The translations under genes were made by a program, and so were the position numbers. DNA of 42,329 nt from Firmicutes bacterium CAG:238 (lineage in GTDB: Bacteria; Bacillota; Clostridia; Peptostreptococcales; Anaerovoracaceae). The DNA is taken from NCBI GenBank assembly GCA_000435615.1, contig FR882035.1, positions 1 to 42,329 of the forward strand, read 5' to 3'. Every line of letters begins with the position of its first letter. Position 1 is the stretch's first letter. Positions 23,183 to 31,602 of this stretch are shown piece by piece. The notes beneath the pieces are model-generated. The model was not told the DNA's origin, searched no databases, and worked only from the letters and a program-made list of their open reading frames with translations.

Positions 23183-24937
23183 ATGAGTAAAGTACATGTT
23201 ACAATTGACGGCATTCAGGTATATGTGCCGGGCAGCTATACGGTTCTTGAAGCTGCAAAAGAAATAAATATTCATATTCCGACCCTCTGCTTCCTGAAAG
23301 ATGTGAGCGAAATCGGATGCTGCAGAATGTGTCTGGTGGAAGTGGAGGGCGTAAGAAGCCTTCAGGCTGCATGCGTATATCCGGTAAAGGACGGAATGAA
23401 GGTAAAAACGCATACACCGGAGATTATGAAAATCCGCAAGAAGAACCTGGAACTGATTCTTTCCAACCACCCTGCAAGATGTCAGAGCTGCACAAGAACC
23501 AATTCCTGCGAACTGCAGAACCTTGCGGATACACTGGATGCAAACTTTGAAAATTACAGGAGCTATCAGGAGCCGCTTACGGTTGACCTTCCGCTTGCAA
23601 TCGATGACGGAATTTCGATTCAGAGGGACCCGAACCGCTGCGTGCTTTGCAGAAGATGCGTGAGCATTTGCAATGATATCCAGACGGTCGGAGCGATAAA
23701 CGCGATAAACAGGGGATTCAACACGATTATAGGCACCCCGGAAAATCGCAGTCTTGATAATACAATCTGCGTAAACTGTGGTCAGTGCATCAATGTATGC
23801 CCGACCGGTGCGCTGCAGGAGCACAGAAGCATTGACGAGGTATGGGATGCGATTTACGATCCCGACAAGTATGTCGTTGTTCAGACAGCACCTGCAGTGA
23901 GAGCAGCACTGGGTGAAGAATTCGGAAATCCGATCGGAACCGATGTGACGGGCAAGATGGTTTCCGCACTCCGCATGGTGGGCTTTGACAAGGTATTTGA
24001 CACTGATACGGCAGCCGACCTCACCATCATGGAAGAGGGCACCGAGCTTATCGACAGAATCAGAGGCGGCGGAGTGCTTCCGCTCATAACTTCCTGCTCG
24101 CCGGGCTGGATTAAGTTCTGCGAACACAATTACCCGGAAATGATCCCGAACCTTTCTACTTGCAAATCCCCGCAGCAGATGATGGGAGCTGTAATCAAGA
24201 GTTATTTTGCGGAAAAGAACGGAATCAATCCGGCCAAAATAGTGGTTGTTTCCGTCATGCCTTGCACGGCAAAGAAGTTCGAGGCAAAACGCCCGGAACT
24301 TTCCGTGAACGGACTTTCGGATGTTGATCATGTAATTACAACCAGAGAGCTCGCCAGAATGATTAAATCGCTGGGTATCGAGTTTAATGCCCTCGGCGAG
24401 GGGCAGTTTGACGACCCGCTCGGCTTTTCAACCGGTGCCGGCCTCATATTCGGAACTACGGGCGGCGTTATGGAAGCTGCACTCCGGACGGTGTGCGATA
24501 TCCTCAACGGAACAAGTTCCGATGCCATCGACTATGTACAGGTGCGCGGAATCGAAGACGGAATAAAGATTGCCGAAGTGGAAATTCTTGATTTGAAGAT
24601 TCGGGCGGCAGTGGCACACGGACTCGGCAATGCAAGAAAGCTCATCGAGCGCGTCAAAGCCGGGGAAAAATTCGATTTCATCGAAATCATGGCCTGCCCG
24701 GGCGGGTGCATCAACGGCGGAGGGCAGCCGCTGCAGGTTTCCGATGTACGCAATTGGATTAATTTCAAAGAAAAAAGAGCCCAGGCACTTTATCACGGCG
24801 ACCGTGAAAAATTCGTGCGTAAGGCTCACAACAATCCTGCAATTAAGAAACTGTACAAAGAATACCTGGGATTTGCCGGCGGCATGCGGGCACATCAGCT
24901 TCTGCATACGAAGTATGTTGACCGGAGCGATGTTTAA
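23183..24937 (+). CDS. hydA: [FeFe] hydrogenase catalytic subunit
   Basis: 584 aa from the ATG behind AGGAGG. It makes or consumes H2. Order of cofactor sites: N-terminal plant-type [2Fe-2S] (C36, C47, C50, C64), the His-ligated [4Fe-4S] site H96-ARC-QSC-C109, two ferredoxin clusters (C143-C153, C186-C196), then the H-cluster domain with L1 TSCSPGW (C295), L2 MPC351TAKKFE and L3 EIMAC495PGGC499INGGGQP. L1 has Ser where classical enzymes have the second Cys of TSCCPxW. With HydB and HydC it should form the bifurcating NADH/ferredoxin hydrogenase. The maturases HydE, HydF and HydG are not in the window. Its stop overlaps the convergent MerR stop by a few bases. Confidence 0.95.
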   Translation: MSKVHVTIDGIQVYVPGSYTVLEAAKEINIHIPTLCFLKDVSEIGCCRMCLVEVEGVRSLQAACVYPVKDGMKVKTHTPEIMKIRKKNLELILSNHPARCQSCTRTNSCELQNLADTLDANFENYRSYQEPLTVDLPLAIDDGISIQRDPNRCVLCRRCVSICNDIQTVGAINAINRGFNTIIGTPENRSLDNTICVNCGQCINVCPTGALQEHRSIDEVWDAIYDPDKYVVVQTAPAVRAALGEEFGNPIGTDVTGKMVSALRMVGFDKVFDTDTAADLTIMEEGTELIDRIRGGGVLPLITSCSPGWIKFCEHNYPEMIPNLSTCKSPQQMMGAVIKSYFAEKNGINPAKIVVVSVMPCTAKKFEAKRPELSVNGLSDVDHVITTRELARMIKSLGIEFNALGEGQFDDPLGFSTGAGLIFGTTGGVMEAALRTVCDILNGTSSDAIDYVQVRGIEDGIKIAEVEILDLKIRAAVAHGLGNARKLIERVKAGEKFDFIEIMACPGGCINGGGQPLQVSDVRNWINFKEKRAQALYHGDREKFVRKAHNNPAIKKLYKEYLGFAGGMRAHQLLHTKYVDRSDV

Positions 24938-25764
24938 CCGTCCACATGGATTGACAACTTGACAAGATAATTATAGTAACCTTCGGTTGACAAATCATCA
25001 AGGATAACGTCCTCGTAGAATTTGTCGCCGAGGGTTAGATTGTTTTTTGCGGCATAATCAATGAGTTTTTTGCAGTTTTCAAGGACATTGGCATAGCCGT
25101 GATTGTCGTAAATGGCAAGCAGCCTGCCGCCTTTCACAAGCGTAAGTTCTTCGGACTGATGCTTACTGATTTCAGAAGGTTCGATGACGGAATAAAACTG
25201 GCTGTATTTATAGGCATCTTCGCTGACCGAATCACGGGGAATCAGGGCACCTATCGGATAGGCACTGTACAGGTTCATCCTCTGGCAAAACGCAAAATGT
25301 TCCCCAACAGCCTCCATAATGTTCTTCTCGTCGTCGATTCCTTCATAATCCGTGATTACGTAGAACTGATCCTCTGCGTTTTCAAATATGATTTCATCAA
25401 CCGGTGCAAGAATTCCGCTTCGGGTTTCTTCAATTTTCTTGTTGATGTATATGCGTGACCATTTCAGGCTTTCGATTTTCTGGTCAATCTCTTTTTTCTT
25501 TGATTCGAGAAGTTCGATAAGCGCTTCGGGAGAACGATTGTCCATGTGCTCCTTGATTTCGTTTATGTGAACCCCCAAATCCCGCAAAGTCCTTATAATC
25601 GCAAACGTTTCAAGCTGCGTAAAAGAATAATAGCGGTAGCCGTTTTCATCTATAATGTCGGGCTTAAAAATCCCGCAGCTGTCATAGTGAAAAAGAGTCT
25701 GTTTTTTTACATCAAAAATTTTTGCAAACTCGCCTGTTGTGAAATATGTTTTTTTGCTTTTCAT
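24934..25764 (-). CDS. MerR-family transcriptional regulator with C-terminal effector-type domain
   Basis: 276 aa from the ATG at 25764 (GGGAGGTTCTC upstream). The N-terminal MerR winged helix is clear: YFTTGEFAKIFDVKKQTLFHYDSCGIFKPDIIDENGYRYY (split here: KQTLFHYDSCGIFKP, ENGYRYYSFTQLE). The coiled dimerisation helix (ALIELLESKKKEIDQKIESL) follows. The rest resembles GyrI-like or multidrug-sensing effector domains (YPIGALIPRDSV, GGRLLAIYDNHGYANV). It is convergent with hydA and divergent from prmA. The regulated target is unknown; a multidrug or stress role is typical of the type. Confidence 0.85.
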   Translation of the reverse strand: MKSKKTYFTTGEFAKIFDVKKQTLFHYDSCGIFKPDIIDENGYRYYSFTQLETFAIIRTLRDLGVHINEIKEHMDNRSPEALIELLESKKKEIDQKIESLKWSRIYINKKIEETRSGILAPVDEIIFENAEDQFYVITDYEGIDDEKNIMEAVGEHFAFCQRMNLYSAYPIGALIPRDSVSEDAYKYSQFYSVIEPSEISKHQSEELTLVKGGRLLAIYDNHGYANVLENCKKLIDYAAKNNLTLGDKFYEDVILDDLSTEGYYNYLVKLSIHVDG

Positions 25765-25855
25765 GAGAACCTCCCGGGTCTGACTGCTAAAAGTATACCA
25801 CATTGCACAAAAATAGTGTATAATTAATTGAATGTTTAATTTGGCGGAGGAGAAA

Positions 25856-26821
25856 ATGAAGTATATACAGATAGATATCAGAGGCAGCAGGCAGGCAATC
25901 GAGCCGACTATCGCGGCACTTCTCGAAATCGGAATCACAGACGCGGTGATCGAAGACCCGGCGGACATTGCGGATCTGCTCGAAAAAAAGAACGATTACG
26001 ACTGGGATTATATTGATGAAAGCATTTTGGAACTTGAGAACGAAACGCCGAAGGTTACGGTCTTTGTCGAAGAAAACGAGGAAGGAAGGGCCAAGCTTGA
26101 AGAAATTCGAGAGGCGGTTGCCGGCCTTGAGGCACGCGCAGAAGCGGGTGAGTTCGGCGAAGGCATTGACCTTGGCAGCCTTGATATTTCAGTGAAGGTC
26201 GAAGATGACAGTGAGTGGAAAGACAACTGGAAAGAGTATTTTAAACCGGCAAAGGTCGGCAAAACGATTGTGGTTAAGCCTACATGGGAGGAATATAAAC
26301 CGGCATCGGGAGAAAAGGTAATCGAAATTGATCCGGGCATGGCGTTCGGCACGGGCACACATGAAACCACCTCGCTTTGCATACGCCTCATGGAGGAGTA
26401 TGTGAAACCGGGAATGAAGGTTTTGGATGTGGGATGCGGCTCGGGAATTTTGTCGGTTGCAGCGGCACTTCTGGATGCATCCGAGGTTCTCGGTGTTGAA
26501 ATCGACCCGGTTGCCGTTGAAATCGCAAAGGAGAACATTGCACTTAACGGAGTCGGAAACGTGGCAAGGGCGCAGTACGGCGATCTCACGAAGGGCATTG
26601 ATTTCAAAGCGGATGTCATAGTGGCAAATCTCATGGCCGATTTGGTAATGATGCTCAGCGAGGATGTTGCAAAACACCTCCTGCCGGGCGGTATTTATAT
26701 TTCCTCGGGAATTCTCACGGAAAAAGAAGTTCAGGTCGCAGACACCATGCGTGCACTTGGATTTAAGATAATGGAAGTCAAAGAAGATGGTATGTGGTGT
26801 GCCATCGTCGCAAAACTTTAG
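25856..26821 (+). CDS. prmA: Ribosomal protein L11 methyltransferase
   Basis: 321 aa from the ATG behind GGCGGAGGAG; the upstream in-frame ATG at 25832 has no site. It methylates lysines and the N-terminus of ribosomal protein L11 with SAM. The N-terminal substrate-recognition domain (IDIRGSRQAIEPTIAALLEIG) leads to W-KDNWKEYFKP, then the SAM site IDPGMAFGTGTHETTSLCIR, VLDVGCGSGILSVAA, and the NLMADL catalytic region. Length is normal. The next gene, rsmE, starts ten bases after its stop; this prmA-rsmE pair is common in Firmicutes. Confidence 0.95.
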   Translation: MKYIQIDIRGSRQAIEPTIAALLEIGITDAVIEDPADIADLLEKKNDYDWDYIDESILELENETPKVTVFVEENEEGRAKLEEIREAVAGLEARAEAGEFGEGIDLGSLDISVKVEDDSEWKDNWKEYFKPAKVGKTIVVKPTWEEYKPASGEKVIEIDPGMAFGTGTHETTSLCIRLMEEYVKPGMKVLDVGCGSGILSVAAALLDASEVLGVEIDPVAVEIAKENIALNGVGNVARAQYGDLTKGIDFKADVIVANLMADLVMMLSEDVAKHLLPGGIYISSGILTEKEVQVADTMRALGFKIMEVKEDGMWCAIVAKL

Positions 26822-26830
26822 GAGAGGGAC

Positions 26831-27628
26831 ATGATTAAGTTTTTTGTGGAGCCGAGTGCAGTCTGCGGCTCAGACATCTATTTGGACAAAAAAGAAGATA
26901 TCAAGCATCTTACAAGAGTTTTGCGTGCAAAATGCGGGGATGCGGTATGCATATCGGATGGCGGTGAGTGGGAATACGAAACCGAGATTGCAGCGATTGA
27001 CGAAGCATGTGTGACGCTTCGCATTCTTGATAAGCAAAAACCCGCACGCGAGCCGTGCATTCGGGTAAGCCTCTACCAGGGAATTCCCAAGGCCGCCAAG
27101 ATGGAGACCATTATACAGAAAAATGTTGAAATGGGTATCGACGAAATCGTGCCGGTATTTATGGAAAGAACGGTCGTAACCGATAAGGGGCAGTTCGGCA
27201 GGAAACTCGTCAGATGGCAGAAAATCAGTGACGAGACCGTAAAGCAGTGCAAGCGCAGCAGAATCCCGCAGGTCGCAGAGCCTCTTTCCTTTGACAAAAT
27301 GCTTGAAGACCTTGCAAACAGCTACGATTTGGTAATCTGCCCTTACGAAAATGAAGAGAATCGTACGATGAAGGATGCCTTGCGGGAATTTGCCGGGAAA
27401 GCCCGTACGGATGCCGGAAACTCTGCCGAAGCAGACGAACCGCTTGCATCCGCACCGCGTATCGCGGTCATTATCGGGCCGGAGGGCGGATTTAGTGAGA
27501 AGGAAATCGCAAAGCTTTCCGCCTGCGGCATTTCGGTGCAGCTGGTTACGCTCGGCAAAACGATTCTCCGCACGGAAACAGCGGGTCTGGCCGCACTTGC
27601 GATGATCATGTACGAACTGGAGTTGTAA
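26831..27628 (+). CDS. rsmE: 16S rRNA (uracil-1498-N3) methyltransferase
   Basis: 265 aa. A SPOUT-class enzyme that methylates U1498 in the decoding centre of 16S rRNA. The N-terminal PUA-like part contains HLTRVLRAKCGDAV. The knot part carries IPKAAKMETIIQKNVEMGIDEIVPV, KCQ-type KQCKRSRIP, IGPEGGFSEKEI and the terminal LGKTILRTETAGLAAL SAM loop. An acidic, alanine-rich insertion around residues 190-210 precedes IGPEGG. AGGAGAGG lies before the ATG. Confidence 0.95.
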   Translation: MIKFFVEPSAVCGSDIYLDKKEDIKHLTRVLRAKCGDAVCISDGGEWEYETEIAAIDEACVTLRILDKQKPAREPCIRVSLYQGIPKAAKMETIIQKNVEMGIDEIVPVFMERTVVTDKGQFGRKLVRWQKISDETVKQCKRSRIPQVAEPLSFDKMLEDLANSYDLVICPYENEENRTMKDALREFAGKARTDAGNSAEADEPLASAPRIAVIIGPEGGFSEKEIAKLSACGISVQLVTLGKTILRTETAGLAALAMIMYELEL

Positions 27629-27636
27629 ACGCTGAG

Positions 27637-27668
27637 AAAAGGCGCACCCGGGAACGGGTGCGCCTTTT
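27637..27668. terminator. Bidirectional terminator between rsmE and the DtxR-type gene
   Basis: AAAAGGCGCACCCG (27637-27650) and CGGGTGCGCCTTTT (27655-27668) form a strong stem with A- and T-runs on both sides, so it can serve rsmE on the plus strand and the convergent regulator gene on the minus strand. Confidence 0.85.
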
Positions 27669-27681
27669 ATATCGGTTGTCC

Positions 27682-28053
27682 TTATTCTGCGTGCATCTTT
27701 GCATGACGCTTAATCGCTTCGAATGATTGGTCGCTTATGTGATGCTCGATTTTGCAGGCATCTTCTGCCGCGACTTCGGGGTCGACTCCAAGGTTAACCA
27801 GGAACTGCGAGAGCAGGGTGTGCCGCTCATATATTTTTTCCGCAATGGATCTGCCTGAATCGGTCAGGGTCAGATAGCCGTTTGCATCGGAAACGACATA
27901 CCCATCCGCCTTCAGAATGCCCAAAGCACGGCTTACGCTTGGTTTGCTGAAGCCCATTTCTTCACCGACATCGATTGCCCGCACGGTCGGATGAGTCTTC
28001 GATAAAACTAAAATTGTTTCCAGATACATTTCTCCGGATTCTTGTATTGCCAT
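27682..28053 (-). CDS. DtxR/MntR-family metal-dependent repressor, short form
   Basis: 123 aa. The DtxR winged helix is clear (ESGEMYLETILVLSK, VRAIDVGEEMGFSKPSVSRALGILK, GYLTLTDSGRSIAEKIYERH). The metal-binding/dimerisation part has the E-D-x-C-x-x-E-H run (AAEDACKIEHHIS). It lacks the C-terminal SH3-like domain, like MntR and many clostridial iron regulators. AGGAGGTTC precedes the ATG. Divergent from the feo genes and facing three operators, it is the likely Fe2+ (or Mn2+) responsive repressor of feo. A degenerate operator next to its own start suggests autoregulation. Confidence 0.9.
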   Translation of the reverse strand: MAIQESGEMYLETILVLSKTHPTVRAIDVGEEMGFSKPSVSRALGILKADGYVVSDANGYLTLTDSGRSIAEKIYERHTLLSQFLVNLGVDPEVAAEDACKIEHHISDQSFEAIKRHAKMHAE

Positions 28054-28078
28054 AATGAACCTCCTAAAACTATTCTCA

Positions 28079-28096
28079 TGTTAGCACAAAGCAACC
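28079..28096. promoter_or_regulatory. Degenerate fourth feo-type operator near the regulator start
   Basis: TGTTAGCACAAAGCAACC matches operator copy 3 (GGTTAGCACAAACTAACC) at 15 of 18 positions. It lies 26 bases upstream of the DtxR-type gene's start on the minus strand, where it could support autoregulation. Confidence 0.5.
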
Positions 28097-28141
28097 GCCT
28101 TTTCAAGAGTGGAAAATTTTTAATTTTCTTTGAAAAAAGTG

Positions 28142-28170
28142 TTGACAATGAAGCGAAGCAATAGTATAGT
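28142..28170 (+). promoter_or_regulatory. feo promoter
   Basis: A consensus TTGACA (28142-28147), 17-base spacer and TATAGT (28165-28170). Transcription should begin near 28177, immediately at the first operator, so a bound repressor would block initiation or escape. Confidence 0.8.
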
Positions 28171-28178
28171 ATATCTGT

Positions 28179-28264
28179 GGTTAGCGAAAGCTAACCAAAT
28201 TTAAAGAGCAAAGGTTAGCGAAAGCTAACCTAAAATAAAGCAACAAGGTTAGCACAAACTAACC
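28179..28264 (+). repeat. Three DtxR-type operators at exact 34-bp spacing
   Basis: GGTTAGCGAAAGCTAACC at 28179-28196 and 28213-28230 is a perfect 7+7 palindrome; GGTTAGCACAAACTAACC at 28247-28264 is a near copy. The starts are 34 bases apart. The pattern resembles DtxR/IdeR/MntR-type boxes (TTAGGTTAGxxxxCTAACCTAA). They occupy the 5' untranslated part of the feo transcript. Confidence 0.88.
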
Positions 28265-28306
28265 TAAATACAGCAACACGCGGTACTCGCGGGGAACGGA
28301 GGAAAT

Positions 28307-28519
28307 ATGATGCCTTTAGCTTTAGCAAACCGGGGAGAGGCGAATATAATCAAGAAAATCGGCGGTACCCCCGAGGTTAAAAAACATTTGGAAAACTTAG
28401 GATTCGTGGTAGGCGGAGACGTCACTGTAGTGAATTCGCTCGGCGGCAATCTGATTGTTAACGTCAAGGAATCGCGCGTGGCACTCAGCTGCGAAATGGC
28501 ACAGAAAATCATGGTATAA
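28307..28519 (+). CDS. feoA: FeoA-family protein (first)
   Basis: 70 aa, GGAGG before a doubled ATG (28307 or 28310). Small SH3-like FeoA protein that assists FeoB: PLALANRGEANIIKKIGG, HLENLGFVVGGDVTVVN, ESRVALSCEMAQKIMV. First gene of the iron-regulated feo operon, 36 bases before the second feoA. Confidence 0.9.
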   Translation: MMPLALANRGEANIIKKIGGTPEVKKHLENLGFVVGGDVTVVNSLGGNLIVNVKESRVALSCEMAQKIMV

Positions 28520-28555
28520 ACTTATTTTATCCAGATGCGGAAAGGAATGAAGAGA

Positions 28556-28786
28556 ATGAAAACATTGAAAGAAGTAAAAGTCGGAGAAGACGCAGTGGTA
28601 AAAAGACTTCACGGCGAAGGCGCAACCAAGCGCAGAATTATGGACATGGGAATTACGAAAGGCACGGCGGTGCATGTAAGAAAAGTTGCACCTTTAGGCG
28701 ATCCCATTGAGCTTACTGTAAGAGGTTATGAGCTTTCCATCAGAAAAGCCGATGCCGAAATGATCGAAGTGGAGGGAGATGAATAA
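28556..28786 (+). CDS. feoA: FeoA-family protein (second)
   Basis: 76 aa from the ATG at 28556, chosen because AAAGGA lies nine bases upstream; two in-frame ATGs (28535, 28547) overlap that site. FeoA pattern: LKEVKVGEDAVVKRLHGEG, RRIMDMGITKGTAVHVRKVAPLGDPIELTVRGYELSIRKADA. Two different FeoA proteins followed by FeoB is a common clostridial arrangement. Its stop lies next to or overlaps the feoB start. Confidence 0.9.
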   Translation: MKTLKEVKVGEDAVVKRLHGEGATKRRIMDMGITKGTAVHVRKVAPLGDPIELTVRGYELSIRKADAEMIEVEGDE

Positions 28787-28787
28787 A

Positions 28788-31271
28788 ATGAGCGAGAAAA
28801 AAATCAGAATTGCTCTGGCAGGTAACCCGAACTCAGGAAAAACGACCTTGTTTAACGGTCTGACGGGTTCCAACCAGTTCGTAGGTAACTGGCCGGGCGT
28901 AACGGTTGAAAAAAAGGAAGGTAAATTAAAAAAGCATGACGATGTAGTCATTACCGACCTTCCGGGAATCTATTCTCTTTCCCCGTATACATTGGAGGAA
29001 GTTGTAGCAAGAAACTACCTGATTGATGAACGTCCGGATGCAATCCTCAACATCATCGACGGTACGAACCTCGAAAGAAACCTTTATCTGACAACGCAGC
29101 TCACCGAGCTTGGAATCCCGGTAGTAATTGCAGTAAACATGATGGATATCGTCGAAAAGAACGGCGATAAGATAAACACGGAGGAACTTTCCCGCCAGCT
29201 CGGCTGCAAGGTTATGGAAATTTCCGCATTAAAGGGAAAAGGCACAATCAAAGCAGCAGAAGCGGCAATCGACGCGGCAGAAAACGCGAAGACAATCCCG
29301 ATGCACACTTTCTCAGGTGCGGTTGAACATGCAATTGCACATATCGAAGAAGCTGCAGTCCACGGCCTTCCGGAAGAACAGCAGAGATGGTATGCAATTA
29401 AGATTTTTGAACGCGACGAGAAGGTTCTTGAAAAACTGAGCATTCCTGCAAACGTCATGGCACACATCGAAAATGACATCAAAGCTGCGGAAACAGAAAT
29501 GGATGACGATGCGGAATCCATCATCACAAACGAAAGATATTTATACATAAGCTCGATCATCAAAGCTTGCTATAAGAAGAAAAATGCGGGCGGACTTTCA
29601 AACTCCGATAAAATCGACAGAATCGTAACCAACAGATGGCTCGGGCTTCCGATTTTCGCGGTAATAATGTTCCTCGTTTACTATATTTCCATGGTTACCG
29701 TCGGCGCGTCCGCAACGGACTGGGCGAATGACGGACTCTTCGGAGACGGCTGGCATCTGTTCGGAAACGGAACCGCACAGTACGAAAAAGCTGCAAAGCA
29801 GTACGGCGATACCGACCTGATTCTCGGCGCATTTGCTGATGCATATGGCAACGACAGCATCGCAGAAGCTCTCAACATGGAAAGCGAAACTTACGATGAC
29901 GCAGCAGCAAAGGCTGCTCTTGAACAGCTTGACGCAGCCGTTCCGGCAGACGCAAGCGTATCTTATGAAGTAGAAGATGAAGAAACTCTTGCTGTTGAAA
30001 CGGTAGACGGCGTTACAAAAGCCGACTTTGAAGCAGCGATGGCAGAGTTCCTGAATACAGAATATAAAGAAGCTTACGGTGCTCCGGACACATCCACATA
30101 CGGTGTCTGGGTTCCTGGAATCCCGGTACTCCTCGGAGATGCACTCGAAGCAGCAGGCACAGCAGAATGGCTGTCCGGTTTAATCCTCGACGGTATCGTA
30201 GCCGGAGTAGGTGCGGTTCTCGGATTCGTTCCGCAGATGCTCGTACTCTTCCTGCTTCTTGCATTCCTTGAAGCTTGCGGATACATGGCTCGTATCGCTT
30301 TCGTACTCGACCGTATCTTCCGTAAGTTCGGTCTTTCCGGTAAATCCTTCATCCCGATGTTAATCGGTACAGGATGCGGTATCCCGGGAATCATGGCATC
30401 ACGTACAATCGAAAACGAACGTGACCGCCGTATGACAATTATGACAACAACCTTTATCCCTTGCGGAGCAAAAGTTCCGTTCATCGGAATGATCGCCGGC
30501 GCAATCTTCGGCGGCAGCGCATGGGTAGCTACAAGTGCATATTTCGTAGGTATGGCAGCAATCATCATCTCCGGCATCATGCTGAAGAAGACAAAGAGAT
30601 TCGCAGGCGATCCTGCACCGTTCGTAATGGAGCTTCCTGCATACCACATGCCTACACTCGGCAATGTTCTCCGCTCCATGTGGGAACGCGGCTGGTCCTT
30701 CATTAAGAAAGCCGGAACAATCATCCTGCTTTCCACAATCGCAGTATGGTTCACATCTTACTTCGGATTCACAGACGAAGGATTCCGTATGCTGGCAGAA
30801 GATGAACTTGATCAGTCCATCTTAGCGGCTATCGGTGGAGCAATCTGCTGGATCTTCGCACCACTCGGATTCGGAACCTGGGAAGCAACCGTTGCATCCA
30901 TCACGGGACTGGTTGCAAAGGAAAACATAGTTGGTACAATGGGTATCCTTTATGGAGCATCCGGAGACCTTTATGCAACACTTGCATCCGTATTCACTCC
31001 GGTAAGCGGATATGCATTCCTCGTATTCAACCTGCTTTGCGCTCCATGCTTCGCAGCAATCGGTGCAATCAAGCGCGAGATGAATAACGCAAAATGGACC
31101 TGGTTTGCAATCGGTTATCAGTGCGGATTCGCATACTGCATTGCACTCGTTATCAACCAGATTGGTCAAGCATTCGAAGGTAATATGAATATCATCGGTT
31201 TAATCGCAGCAATCGCTGTTATCGGTGTAATCATTTACAACCTGGTAAGACCTTATAAAGAAGCGAAATAA
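28788..31271 (+). CDS. feoB: Ferrous iron transporter FeoB with a large acidic loop insertion
   Basis: 827 aa from the ATG at 28788 (an ATG at 28779 is the alternative; the GGAGGG at 28771 serves either). Fe2+ importer of the cytoplasmic membrane. The N-terminal G domain has GNPNSGKTT (12-20), FVGNWPGVTVEKKEG, DLPGIYSL, NMMD and SALKGKG. The membrane part has two gate-like repeats (GFVPQMLVLFLLLAFLEACGYMARIAFVLDR region, MLIGTGCGIPGI with its conserved Cys, LVAKENIVGT, CAPCFAAIGAIKRE). Between the first membrane segment and that core, about residues 320-435, lies an acidic, alanine-rich insert absent from typical FeoB. A FeoB-associated Cys protein follows. Confidence 0.95.
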   Translation: MSEKKIRIALAGNPNSGKTTLFNGLTGSNQFVGNWPGVTVEKKEGKLKKHDDVVITDLPGIYSLSPYTLEEVVARNYLIDERPDAILNIIDGTNLERNLYLTTQLTELGIPVVIAVNMMDIVEKNGDKINTEELSRQLGCKVMEISALKGKGTIKAAEAAIDAAENAKTIPMHTFSGAVEHAIAHIEEAAVHGLPEEQQRWYAIKIFERDEKVLEKLSIPANVMAHIENDIKAAETEMDDDAESIITNERYLYISSIIKACYKKKNAGGLSNSDKIDRIVTNRWLGLPIFAVIMFLVYYISMVTVGASATDWANDGLFGDGWHLFGNGTAQYEKAAKQYGDTDLILGAFADAYGNDSIAEALNMESETYDDAAAKAALEQLDAAVPADASVSYEVEDEETLAVETVDGVTKADFEAAMAEFLNTEYKEAYGAPDTSTYGVWVPGIPVLLGDALEAAGTAEWLSGLILDGIVAGVGAVLGFVPQMLVLFLLLAFLEACGYMARIAFVLDRIFRKFGLSGKSFIPMLIGTGCGIPGIMASRTIENERDRRMTIMTTTFIPCGAKVPFIGMIAGAIFGGSAWVATSAYFVGMAAIIISGIMLKKTKRFAGDPAPFVMELPAYHMPTLGNVLRSMWERGWSFIKKAGTIILLSTIAVWFTSYFGFTDEGFRMLAEDELDQSILAAIGGAICWIFAPLGFGTWEATVASITGLVAKENIVGTMGILYGASGDLYATLASVFTPVSGYAFLVFNLLCAPCFAAIGAIKREMNNAKWTWFAIGYQCGFAYCIALVINQIGQAFEGNMNIIGLIAAIAVIGVIIYNLVRPYKEAK

Positions 31272-31283
31272 GAGGTAGAAAAA

Positions 31284-31544
31284 ATGAGTTGGATGATTGA
31301 TAATTTAGGAACAATTGTTGTCGGACTACTGCTTGCGGCAGTTGTAACCGCGATCATTATCCGGCAGATCAAGAATAAAAAGGCGGGAATTCATTCCTGT
31401 GGAAGCGGATGTCAATGCTGTGCCTTGGCGGGAACCTGCCACCTGGCGGATGACAAGAAGACAGAAAAAATGGCGGATGACATTATCCGCCGGATCCGCA
31501 AACAAAAAGAAGCAGACAGACCTATTACATCTAAAGATATATAA
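31284..31544 (+). CDS. FeoB-associated Cys-rich membrane protein
   Basis: 86 aa. One N-terminal membrane segment (about residues 8-27), a basic stretch, then the cysteine cluster CGSGCQCCALAGTCH and a charged tail. This matches the FeoB-associated Cys-rich family, always found behind feoB and thought to help iron transfer at the inner face. AGAGGTAG precedes the ATG, 12 bases after feoB. Confidence 0.9.
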   Translation: MSWMIDNLGTIVVGLLLAAVVTAIIIRQIKNKKAGIHSCGSGCQCCALAGTCHLADDKKTEKMADDIIRRIRKQKEADRPITSKDI

Positions 31545-31555
31545 CTTTCATACTG

Positions 31556-31593
31556 AAAAAAATCGGAACCCATGCCTTCGGTTCCGATTTTTT
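31556..31593 (+). terminator. Terminator of the feo operon
   Basis: AAAAATCGGAACC (31558-31570) pairs with GGTTCCGATTTTT (31580-31592), ending in a T-run. A and T runs flank both sides, so it may also stop the small convergent gene. Confidence 0.85.
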
Positions 31594-31602
31594 CGTGTAC
31601 GC

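Noticed and set aside
23165..24331. 388-aa open frame on the minus strand opposite hydA
   Set aside because: It lies fully inside hydA, whose cofactor motifs are unmistakable; the minus frame has no family features and is a codon-bias shadow.
28179..28264. CRISPR-like or phage repeat array upstream of feo
   Set aside because: The palindromes are operator-sized with 16-bp AT-rich gaps, next to a DtxR-type gene and a promoter, which explains them fully.
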